Assembly (NCBI GenBank): GCA_002414665.1
Contig: DIAF01000049.1
Location: forward strand, 1 to 8,937
Source: Halieaceae bacterium UBA5085
GTDB taxonomy: Bacteria > Pseudomonadota > Gammaproteobacteria > Pseudomonadales > Halieaceae
Direction of reading: 5' to 3'
DNA length: 8,937 bases
Of this stretch, positions 1 through 5,428 are shown piece by piece. Numbering within the stretch: position 1 is the first letter of the stretch; the number at the start of each line of letters is the position of its first letter. The notes beneath the pieces are model-generated. The model was not told where the DNA came from and ran no database searches. It saw only the letters and a program-made list of their open reading frames with translations. The position numbers and the translations under genes were made by a program.

Positions 1-336
1 GCCGTGGTGCGTGATGTCCTCCGGGTAGGCGTGATTGCGCCGCAGGTCTGCGCCGCGGCTGATATGGAAGTAGAGGCCAAGGTTGCCACCGCCGTTGCGC
101 TGCACCAGCTCATCGGCAATGGTTCGCCATTCCATCTCGTCCAGCGCCACTTTTAACTCTATGGCGTCAAGACCCTGCTGCATGCGCTGCATATGTGGAC
201 CAAAACCCACCAGCTTTCCGGCATAGGAGGGCACCACCTCGTAGATGCCGTCGCCGAAGAGGAAGCCCCTGTCCATGGGAGAAATACGGGCTTCGCTCAT
301 GGGCAGATAAGTGCCATTCAGATATACGATACTCAT
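1..336 (-). CDS. dat: D-amino-acid aminotransferase (class IV PLP fold), N-terminal part
   Basis: The gene starts at 336 and runs off the window at base 1, so only 112 N-terminal residues are visible; the family is usually about 280-300 aa. The family transfers amino groups between D-amino acids and 2-oxo acids (for example D-Ala + 2-oxoglutarate to pyruvate + D-Glu) in the cytoplasm, using PLP. Seen here: the opening MSIVYLNG, then DRGFLFGDGIYEVV (residues 22-35), typical of fold-type IV aminotransferases. Tyr32-Glu33-Val34 matches the YEV of Bacillus D-amino-acid transaminase. Arg51 sits where the PLP-phosphate arginine is expected. Arg100-x-His102 matches the RxH pair that traps the substrate carboxylate in D-amino-acid transaminases and is not expected in branched-chain aminotransferases. 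The PLP lysine lies outside the window. An AAGGTG ribosome site at 342-347 (5-nt spacing) supports the start. It is the last visible gene of the 5-oxoproline/D-glutamate operon, 34 bp after the cyclase. A branched-chain aminotransferase or aminodeoxychorismate lyase is less likely. Confidence 0.85.
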   Translation of the reverse strand, partial: MSIVYLNGTYLPMSEARISPMDRGFLFGDGIYEVVPSYAGKLVGFGPHMQRMQQGLDAIELKVALDEMEWRTIADELVQRNGGGNLGLYFHISRGADLRRNHAYPEDITHHG

Positions 337-370
337 AACCGCACCTTAGCTGAAATAACTGAAATTACAT

Positions 371-1219
371 TCATGCTGCTGCCTCAAGAAACCCCGTGAG
401 CGTGCGTAGCTGGCGGATCACGGCCTCGCCTTCAGATGGCGGCAGTCCGTCTTCGGTCAGCGTGTTCTCCCGCGTCACGCCGTCTACGCTGCCGCGCTCT
501 GACAGGTAGCGCAGGGTATCCAGGGCTGAAAATTCCGATAGCAGGTCGCGCTGTGCCCAGAGTCCCAGAAAGGCCAGCAGCCCGTAAGCGCCCCAGTTGG
601 AGACGTCTGCCACCAGCAGCTCGTCGCAGGGCGTAACGGCCACGCGAATATCAAGGCCAGCAATAGCCTCGGCAATATTGCCCATGCCGATTTCGTTGCC
701 CCCGTCACCGATAGCGATGGTGGGGCAGCCTGCAAGGGTCAGGAACGGGTCGAATACGCCGCACTGGGCGCTGATATCCTCCCCGCGCATATTGTAGTAG
801 CGGCCATCAACAGCGAGCCCCGGTCGCTCGATGCTGATAACGGCGCTGGGCTGGTGATCTGCCAGCCAGCGCGCGGCGCTGGCCGAGCCATCATCCGCCG
901 GGTCTCGCTCCAGGGGCAGGATGCGATAGCTGCCGGCCAGCACCTGTGCCAGTGGCGTCGCGCAGGCAATTACTGGCTGTGCACCGAGTGCCTGCAGGCC
1001 GTTATACAGGGCGATGGCTCCGACGGGACCATCGGTCTCGAAAGTGCCTGCGACGGGGAAGCCGGTGCCAATCAGTACCGTGCCCCGGATATCGTGCAGT
1101 CGACGTGCGGCGCGCAGGTAATAGCCCGGCGGGAGTGCCGCGCGAGCAACCTGCATTTGCCGTGGATTGCGGGCCACCAGCAGGGCTTCAATGGCTTCAC
1201 TCAGGGCCTGTTCATTCAC
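371..1219 (-). CDS. D-glutamate cyclase-like protein (DUF4392)
   Basis: This is a 282-aa cytoplasmic protein of the DUF4392 family, the C-terminal domain of mammalian D-glutamate cyclase DGLUCY, which converts D-glutamate to 5-oxo-D-proline. Numbering from the 285-aa version, the signatures are VLIGTGFPV (51-59), ETDGPVGA (64-71), SIERPG (132-137) with NMRGEDIS (146-153), and the glycine-rich IGDGGNEIGMGN (173-184). It lies between pxpC and the D-amino-acid aminotransferase, so its neighbours also handle 5-oxoproline and D-amino acids. Start choice: a GTG at 1228 would overlap the pxpC stop by 4 bases, but that codon lies on the last base of the best ribosome site (GAGGAG, 1228-1233). The GTG at 1219 sits 8 nt from that site and is preferred; the ends differ by only three residues. 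No signal peptide or membrane segment is apparent. The family call is strong. The exact substrate, and the direction in vivo, are inferred from the mammalian enzyme and the context. Confidence 0.88.
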   Translation of the reverse strand: MNEQALSEAIEALLVARNPRQMQVARAALPPGYYLRAARRLHDIRGTVLIGTGFPVAGTFETDGPVGAIALYNGLQALGAQPVIACATPLAQVLAGSYRILPLERDPADDGSASAARWLADHQPSAVISIERPGLAVDGRYYNMRGEDISAQCGVFDPFLTLAGCPTIAIGDGGNEIGMGNIAEAIAGLDIRVAVTPCDELLVADVSNWGAYGLLAFLGLWAQRDLLSEFSALDTLRYLSERGSVDGVTRENTLTEDGLPPSEGEAVIRQLRTLTGFLEAAA

Positions 1220-1224
1220 GGTTC

Positions 1225-2166
1225 TCACTCCTCGGGCAGGGGCTGCAGGGGCAGGTGTTGCAAACGCCAGTGGTGCATATGCAGGGCATTGTGTGCAGCA
1301 TGAGGACTGACTGCCGCAAAGTGTACCGTGCCCCCGGGGCGCAGTTGGCTCATGCGGGACGCATCAATGGAGATGGCTGAACCGAGCTTGGGGTAGCCGC
1401 CAATCGTCTGCCGGTCGTTCAGCAGCACAATCGGTTGCCCGTCTGCCGGCACCTGAATGGCGCCGAGGCAGATGCCCTCGGACACGATGCCGGCGATATC
1501 GCAGCGAATCACCGGGCCCTCCAGACGATAGCCCATGCGATCAGCACGTTGCGATACGGACCAGGCCGCGCTGTAAAAACGTCGCTGTTGCAGTCGGTCA
1601 AAATGCTGCTGCTGGTAACCCGGCACTACGCGGACGGTAAGTTGTCCGGCGTAGTGGGGTCTCTCGGCGGGCGGCAAGCGCAGGCGTGGACGCTGGGTGT
1701 CGCTGCGACAGGGCAGGACGTCGTCGGGTGCCAGTTTCTCGCCGCGCAGCCCGCCGATTCCTTCTCGCAGCACGGTTGCCGTGCTGCCAAACTGCGGTGC
1801 CACCTGAAAGCCATCGACCACCCCCAGGTAATTTCGACAGCCTTGTTGCGGGTGGCCCAACTGCACCCGGTCGCCCTCGCGTACCCGGTGGGTGGTCCAC
1901 AGGTCTGCGGGTTTTCCATTGATAAGGAGGGGGGCATCAGCGCCGGTTACGCAGAGCAGGGTGTCGATGTTCACCTCCACCTCCAGTCCACCAAAACTGC
2001 ACTCGAGCAGAGTACAGTCGGCGCTGTTGCCGAGCAGCCGCTGGCAGAGCAGAAAGGCTTCAAGATCCATGGGGCCGCCGGTGGTGAGACCCAGGTGATG
2101 CTGGCCAAAGCGCCCGCGATCCTGCAGCAGGCTGAGCACGCCGGGTTGGCGGATTCGCAGGCTCAT
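1225..2166 (-). CDS. pxpC: 5-oxoprolinase subunit PxpC (biotin-dependent carboxyltransferase family, KipA-type)
   Basis: This 313-aa protein is the PxpC subunit of ATP-dependent 5-oxoprolinase, which with PxpA and PxpB opens 5-oxoproline to glutamate in the cytoplasm. It is full length for the family, with the AHS2 / urea-amidolyase C-domain fold. Seen motifs: PGVLSLLQDRGRFG (8-21) followed by GLTTGGPMD (26-34), NYLGVVDGF (112-120), RADRMGYRLEGP (207-218), VSEGI (228-232), and IVLLNDRQTIGGYPKLG (246-262). The start ATG overlaps the pxpB stop as ATGA, indicating translational coupling; its own ribosome site is weak. No biotin-attachment domain is present, as expected for stand-alone PxpC. The B. 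subtilis homologue KipA was first described alongside the KinA inhibitor KipI. Context with pxpA and pxpB favours the 5-oxoprolinase role. Confidence 0.93.
   Translation of the reverse strand: MSLRIRQPGVLSLLQDRGRFGQHHLGLTTGGPMDLEAFLLCQRLLGNSADCTLLECSFGGLEVEVNIDTLLCVTGADAPLLINGKPADLWTTHRVREGDRVQLGHPQQGCRNYLGVVDGFQVAPQFGSTATVLREGIGGLRGEKLAPDDVLPCRSDTQRPRLRLPPAERPHYAGQLTVRVVPGYQQQHFDRLQQRRFYSAAWSVSQRADRMGYRLEGPVIRCDIAGIVSEGICLGAIQVPADGQPIVLLNDRQTIGGYPKLGSAISIDASRMSQLRPGGTVHFAAVSPHAAHNALHMHHWRLQHLPLQPLPEE
1228..1233 (-). promoter_or_regulatory. Ribosome binding site for the DUF4392 cyclase
   Basis: GAGGAG on the minus strand lies 8 nt from the GTG at 1219. It overlaps the alternative GTG at 1228, which therefore could not use it. 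This decides the start of the cyclase gene. The site lies inside the last codons of pxpC, consistent with coupled translation. Confidence 0.6.
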
Positions 2167-2870
2167 GGCAGTTCGCCGCCCAGCGCCAGGAAACGCTGCC
2201 GATCAATCGGCTCAAAGCGCACACGGTCGCCTACGGCAACCGGCATGGGCGGAGTCTGTTCCGGATCGAACAGGCGTTGCGGGCAGTTGCCAATCAGGTT
2301 CCAGCCGCCCGGCGACACGGCGGGGTAGACCGCTGTCTGGCGATCGGCGATGGCCACGGCACCGCGCGGCACGCGCTTTCGGGGTGTGGCCAGTCTTGGT
2401 GCTGCGATCCGGGGATCAACGTGGCCGAGGTAGGCGAAGCCGGGGGCAAAGCCAATGGCATAGACGGTGTACTCGGCGGCGCTGTGCAGCGCAATGACCT
2501 CCTCGATGGAAAGTCCGGACTCCCGGGCCAGTCGCTCTAGGTCCGCGCCGCTTTCTGCGCTGTAATACACCGGCAACACGATCTCCCGGCCGCCCTCAGC
2601 TGCGATGGCCTCGGCAATTGCAGGCTGCAGGGCGTGCAGTCGCCGCGAGACGCTGAAATGGTCTGTGCGCAGGCCATCGTAAATCACCAGCAGTGACGCG
2701 TAGGATGGTACAAGGTCAATCAGGTCATCCTGCAGGGCGATTCGTGCGCCCTCCACCGCAGCTCTTACCTGCGCCGCTTCGCGCGGTCCGGCAGGTTCGT
2801 CCCCGGCCTCATTGGCAAAGGAGATCAGTATCGCGTTTTCACCGGCGTGTCGCAGCTGCATGGCTGTCAT
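2163..2870 (-). CDS. pxpB: 5-oxoprolinase subunit PxpB (KipI/AHS1 family)
   Basis: This 235-aa protein is PxpB, the partner of PxpC in the 5-oxoprolinase complex. The family is also known as KipI (inhibitor of KinA in B. subtilis) and as allophanate hydrolase subunit 1. Visible motifs: the opening HAGENAILISF (8-18), LVPSYASLLVIYD (53-65), YTVYAIGFAPGFAYLG (134-149), PRKRVPRGAVAIADRQTAVY (163-182), and SPGGWNLIG (186-194), which together are diagnostic. Its start overlaps the pxpA stop by four bases (ATGA at 2867-2870) and is preceded by a purine-rich AGGGGG. A second in-frame ATG three codons in (M4) would give a near-identical product. Length is normal for the family. Confidence 0.93.
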   Translation of the reverse strand: MTAMQLRHAGENAILISFANEAGDEPAGPREAAQVRAAVEGARIALQDDLIDLVPSYASLLVIYDGLRTDHFSVSRRLHALQPAIAEAIAAEGGREIVLPVYYSAESGADLERLARESGLSIEEVIALHSAAEYTVYAIGFAPGFAYLGHVDPRIAAPRLATPRKRVPRGAVAIADRQTAVYPAVSPGGWNLIGNCPQRLFDPEQTPPMPVAVGDRVRFEPIDRQRFLALGGELP

Positions 2871-3601
2871 GCGCCCCCTGCAATCAGCTGCCTTATCTCC
2901 TGAATGGCGTTTACGCCTTCCGGATTGTCGCCGTGTACACAGAGTGAGTCTACGGCCAGCGCCAGTGGTTTGCCGCCGTGGGTGGTGATGGTGCCCTGTT
3001 CGAGGAGCTGCCTCACCTGATCCAGCATGCGCTCCCGCGTGTGCACGGCACCGGGCAGACGCCGGGACAGCAGCCGGCCGTCGTCGGCATAGCAGCGATC
3101 GGCAAATGCTTCAAAGAACAGGGTCAGGGCATATGCCCCAGCTTCCTCGCGGTGGCTGTTCGCCTCCGGTGTCGCCTGCAGCATCAGCGCCAGTGGTCTG
3201 TGATAGTCCGCCACGCTGCGCATGACCGCCGTGCGCACGCGGCTGTCGGCCATCATGTCGTTGTACAGGGCACCGTGGGGTTTGACATAGGTGATCTGCA
3301 GGCCGTGGCAGGCCGCCATGCCGTCCAGCGCGGCGATCTGGTAGCGCAGGCTGCTGGCCAGCTCGTCTTCGCTGAGCGCCATGCTGCGACGGCCGAAGCC
3401 GACCAGATCCGGGTAGGCCGGGTGAGCGCCGACGCCGACACGGTGTCGCGCTGCCAGCGCCAATGTGCGGTCGATCGTCAGTGGGTCGCCGGCGTGGAAG
3501 CCGCAGGCGATGTTGGCCTGGTCGATATACGGCATGACCGCATCGTCCAGGCCCATGTGCCAGCTTCCATAGCTTTCGCCGAGATCACAGTTGAGCAACA
3601 T
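2867..3601 (-). CDS. pxpA: 5-oxoprolinase subunit PxpA (LamB/YcsF family)
   Basis: This 244-aa subunit A of the PxpABC complex belongs to the LamB/YcsF family and is the component that acts with PxpBC in ATP-dependent hydrolysis of 5-oxoproline to glutamate. Motifs counted from the chosen start: LNCDLGESYG (3-12), IACGFHAGDP (31-40), VGVGAHPAYPDLVGFGRR (55-72), YVKPHGALYNDM (105-116), EAFADRCYADDGRLLSRR (164-181), and VDSLCVHGDNP (217-227). All the conserved blocks are intact. The reading frame is open upstream to a GTG at 3625, but the ATG at 3601 has a strong AGGAG site 8 nt upstream and puts the conserved LNCDLGE at the usual N-terminal place, so it is preferred. It follows the DUF1445 gene by about 30 bp and overlaps pxpB by 4 bp. 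Confidence 0.94.
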   Translation of the reverse strand: MLLNCDLGESYGSWHMGLDDAVMPYIDQANIACGFHAGDPLTIDRTLALAARHRVGVGAHPAYPDLVGFGRRSMALSEDELASSLRYQIAALDGMAACHGLQITYVKPHGALYNDMMADSRVRTAVMRSVADYHRPLALMLQATPEANSHREEAGAYALTLFFEAFADRCYADDGRLLSRRLPGAVHTRERMLDQVRQLLEQGTITTHGGKPLALAVDSLCVHGDNPEGVNAIQEIRQLIAGGA

Positions 3602-3609
3602 ACTGTCGA

Positions 3610-3614
3610 CTCCT
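3610..3614 (-). promoter_or_regulatory. Ribosome binding site for pxpA
   Basis: AGGAG on the minus strand lies 8 nt from the ATG at 3601. It falls inside the coding stretch of the longer GTG-started version (3625), so it argues for the shorter 244-aa PxpA. Confidence 0.65.
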
Positions 3615-3631
3615 GTCAGGGGCACGGTCGG

Positions 3632-4417
3632 TCAGAGTACGGCCAGCTGGCTGTTGCGCAGGTCGGTGACCAGCATGCAGCCGGGGCTGTGGGTGATTGC
3701 CAGGGGTGGTTTCGCCTGTTCCAATGCCACCTGGGGGGTTACCCCGCAGGCCCAGAATACCGGAAGCTCGTCCTCGGCAATAGTCACCGCGTCGCCGTAG
3801 TCCGGGCGGTGCAGGTCGGCTATGCCGATCAGGGATGGATCACCCAGGTGAACCGGAGCGCCATGCACGGCGGGAAACCGGGTACAGATCTGGATCGCGC
3901 GAATCGCGTCCGCAGCGCGCATCGGGCGCATGCTCACCACCATGTTGCCGGCAAAGGGGCCGGCCGCTGTGCAGGGCAGGCTGCTGCGGTACATGGGCAC
4001 GTTGACCCGCTCCGAGACATTGCGCACGTCCAGTCCGTCCGCGAGCAGGGCCTCTTCAAAGGAGAAGGAGCAGCCCAGGGCGAAGGTCACCAGATCCGGT
4101 TGCCAGAGGGCGTGCAGGTCGGCACGTTCCTCTTCGAAGACACCGTTGCGGAACACGCGGTAACGGGGTACGTCGCTGCGGATGTCGATGTCGCCCAGGG
4201 GCGGCAATGTTGTGTCGCCCGGTGCCGCGCTGACCGCCAGCAGGGGGCAGGGCTTGGGATTGGCCTGGCAAAAACGGAGGAAATCGTTCGCCCACTCCTG
4301 CGGCAGAATAACGATGTTGCACTGGACAAAGCCGGGCGCACAGCCCGATGTGTTGCCCGTATGCTCTCCGGCGCGAATGCGCCGACGCAGTACCGCAGGG
4401 GTCAGTGACGATTGCAT
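3632..4417 (-). CDS. YcsI-type putative hydro-lyase (DUF1445 / UPF0317 family)
   Basis: This 261-aa protein belongs to the DUF1445 family (B. subtilis YcsI; annotated as 'putative hydro-lyase' without firm biochemistry). Family blocks seen in order: APGFVQCNIVILP (27-39), NPKPCPLLAVS (53-63), DIDIRSDVPRYRV (76-88), LVTFALGCSFSFEEALL (109-125), VPMYRSSLPCTAAGPFAGNM (140-159) followed by VVSMRP (160-165), VHGAPVHLGDPSLIGIADL (184-202), and LPVFWACGVTPQ (218-229). Length is standard. The start ATG has GAGGA at 4423-4427, 5 nt upstream. It is the first gene of the minus-strand operon, directly before pxpA; in B. subtilis ycsI is likewise close to the ycsF/kipI/kipA genes. DUF1445 also forms the N-terminal half of mammalian DGLUCY, whose C-terminal half (DUF4392) is encoded separately in this same operon. 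A role in 5-oxoproline/D-glutamate metabolism is therefore inferred; the reaction is not known to me. Confidence 0.9.
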   Translation of the reverse strand: MQSSLTPAVLRRRIRAGEHTGNTSGCAPGFVQCNIVILPQEWANDFLRFCQANPKPCPLLAVSAAPGDTTLPPLGDIDIRSDVPRYRVFRNGVFEEERADLHALWQPDLVTFALGCSFSFEEALLADGLDVRNVSERVNVPMYRSSLPCTAAGPFAGNMVVSMRPMRAADAIRAIQICTRFPAVHGAPVHLGDPSLIGIADLHRPDYGDAVTIAEDELPVFWACGVTPQVALEQAKPPLAITHSPGCMLVTDLRNSQLAVL

Positions 4418-4516
4418 TGAAGTCCTCGGTTGTGAAACGGGAAAGGCGTGTGGAGCGGGAGCGCTGTAACCCGGATAATGTCCACCCCGTCGGTAATATC
4501 ATAGTGGATTCACCTC
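4418..4516. promoter_or_regulatory. Divergent intergenic region between the 5-oxoproline operon and tesB
   Basis: These 99 bp must hold the start signals of both the six-gene minus-strand operon and tesB unless they are read from further away. The most -10-like plus-strand hexamers are GATAAT (4474-4479) and TATCAT (4497-4502), but neither has a convincing -35 at the right distance. On the minus strand TGGACA (4484-4479) resembles a -35 but has no good -10 partner 17 nt on. I found no clear palindromic operator or riboswitch-like fold by eye. The assignment rests on gene arrangement, not on a solid motif. Confidence 0.4.
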
Positions 4517-5356
4517 ATGCTCGACCAGCTGTTACAGGTATTGACCCCCCGATCAGTCGGTGATGATGTCTTTGTCGCTGACAACATGCATCCGAAGGCG
4601 CCCCGCGTATTTGGCGGGCAAGTGTTGGCGCAGGCCCTGCAGGCGGCGGCCGCCACGGTGCGTACCGAACGCGCGGTGCACTCGCAACACGCCTATTTCC
4701 TGCGCCCGGGTGACCCCGCCGAGGACATCCGCCTGGAGGTGGATCGTGCTCTCGACGGCGGCAGCCTGAGTTCTCGGCGTGTAGTGGCACTGCAGCGTGG
4801 CAAGCCGATCCTGGTGTCTTCGGTATCCTTCCAGACACCCGGCGCCGGCGAAGACTTCCAGCGTTCGGCACCTGACGTGCCGCCGCCAGACAGCCTGCCC
4901 AGCGAACGGCAACGTGCGCTGGAATCCAACGATTTCGACGACGCGTTTCCGCTGGTGACCGGGGAGGACCTCGACGTGCGCATGCTGACGCCCGTGGACT
5001 GGCACAATCCGCGCCCGCTGCCGCCGTCACTGTCGCTCTGGGTCAGGGCCAATGGTCGGGTAGACCATCCGGACGCGGTCCACGCGAGCCTGCTCGCGTA
5101 TTTCTCCGATACGCTGATGATCGATGTGTGCCTCGCCGCGACCGGTCGCTCCTTTCTGCAGCGGGACCTGCAAGTGGCAAGCCTCGACCATGCCCTCTGG
5201 TTCCACGCTCCGGTGCGTGCCGATGAGTGGCTGCTGCATACGGTAGAGGCGGAGCGCGTGACGGCGGGTCGCGGCCTTGCGCACGGTCGCTTCTACAACC
5301 GCGACGGTGTGCTGGTGGCATCCGTGTCCCAGCAGGGCTTGATGCGGCAGCGCTGA
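4517..5356 (+). CDS. tesB: Acyl-CoA thioesterase II (TesB)
   Basis: This 279-aa double-hotdog thioesterase hydrolyses acyl-CoA to free fatty acid and CoA in the cytoplasm. Length and motifs match TesB: RVFGGQVLAQALQAA (30-44), HSQHAYFLRPGD (55-66), DGGSLSSRRVVALQRGKPI (80-98), SVSFQ (102-106), LAYFSDTLM (193-201), SLDHALWFHAPVRADEWLL (222-240), and ASVSQQGLMR (268-277). The likely catalytic set, by correspondence with E. coli TesB (Asp204, Thr228, Gln278), is Asp198, Ser222 and Gln272; Ser in place of Thr is a plausible substitution. The start fits the usual N-terminus, although no good ribosome site precedes it (GATTCACCTC before ATG). It is divergent from the 5-oxoproline operon and 72 bp upstream of an acyl-CoA synthetase on the same strand. 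Confidence 0.93.
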   Translation: MLDQLLQVLTPRSVGDDVFVADNMHPKAPRVFGGQVLAQALQAAAATVRTERAVHSQHAYFLRPGDPAEDIRLEVDRALDGGSLSSRRVVALQRGKPILVSSVSFQTPGAGEDFQRSAPDVPPPDSLPSERQRALESNDFDDAFPLVTGEDLDVRMLTPVDWHNPRPLPPSLSLWVRANGRVDHPDAVHASLLAYFSDTLMIDVCLAATGRSFLQRDLQVASLDHALWFHAPVRADEWLLHTVEAERVTAGRGLAHGRFYNRDGVLVASVSQQGLMRQR

Positions 5357-5360
5357 TACG

Positions 5361-5389
5361 TTGCCACCTTGCATGCGGCATCTTATGAT
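5361..5389 (+). promoter_or_regulatory. Sigma-70-type promoter for the acyl-CoA synthetase gene
   Basis: TTGCCA (5361-5366), a 17-bp spacer and TATGAT (5384-5389) give 5/6 matches to each consensus hexamer with ideal spacing. They lie in the short gap after tesB. Transcription would begin near 5396, leaving a leader of about 33 nt before the ATG at 5429. This suggests the synthetase gene can be expressed independently of tesB. Confidence 0.55.
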
Positions 5390-5416
5390 GGCCCGCCACA
5401 TCGTCTAGACAGCAGC

Positions 5417-5421
5417 AAGGA
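5417..5421 (+). promoter_or_regulatory. Ribosome binding site for the acyl-CoA synthetase gene
   Basis: AAGGA lies 7 nt before the ATG at 5429. The frame is open back to a TTG at 5369, but that codon lies upstream of the predicted -10 and has no ribosome site, so the ATG is the likely start. Confidence 0.6.
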
Positions 5422-5428
5422 TCGTGAC

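Noticed and set aside
1435..2328. Open frame of 297 codons on the plus strand opposite pxpC and pxpB
   Set aside because: Antisense to intact 5-oxoprolinase genes, with no domain-like sequence.
2978..4408. Long open frame (476 codons) on the plus strand opposite pxpA and the DUF1445 gene
   Set aside because: It lies wholly antisense to two genes with clear family motifs. The translation has no recognisable domain and no ribosome site; such frames are common opposite GC-rich genes.
4494..4516. Imperfect inverted repeat (GGTAATATC / GTGGATTCACC) as an operator
   Set aside because: Only about half of the positions pair, which is what chance would give in a short spacer.
5341..5382. Possible hairpin terminator after tesB from GATGC/GCATC and TGCC/GGCA repeats
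   Set aside because: The pairing is short and interrupted and no T-run follows; the stretch is better explained by the promoter at 5361-5389.
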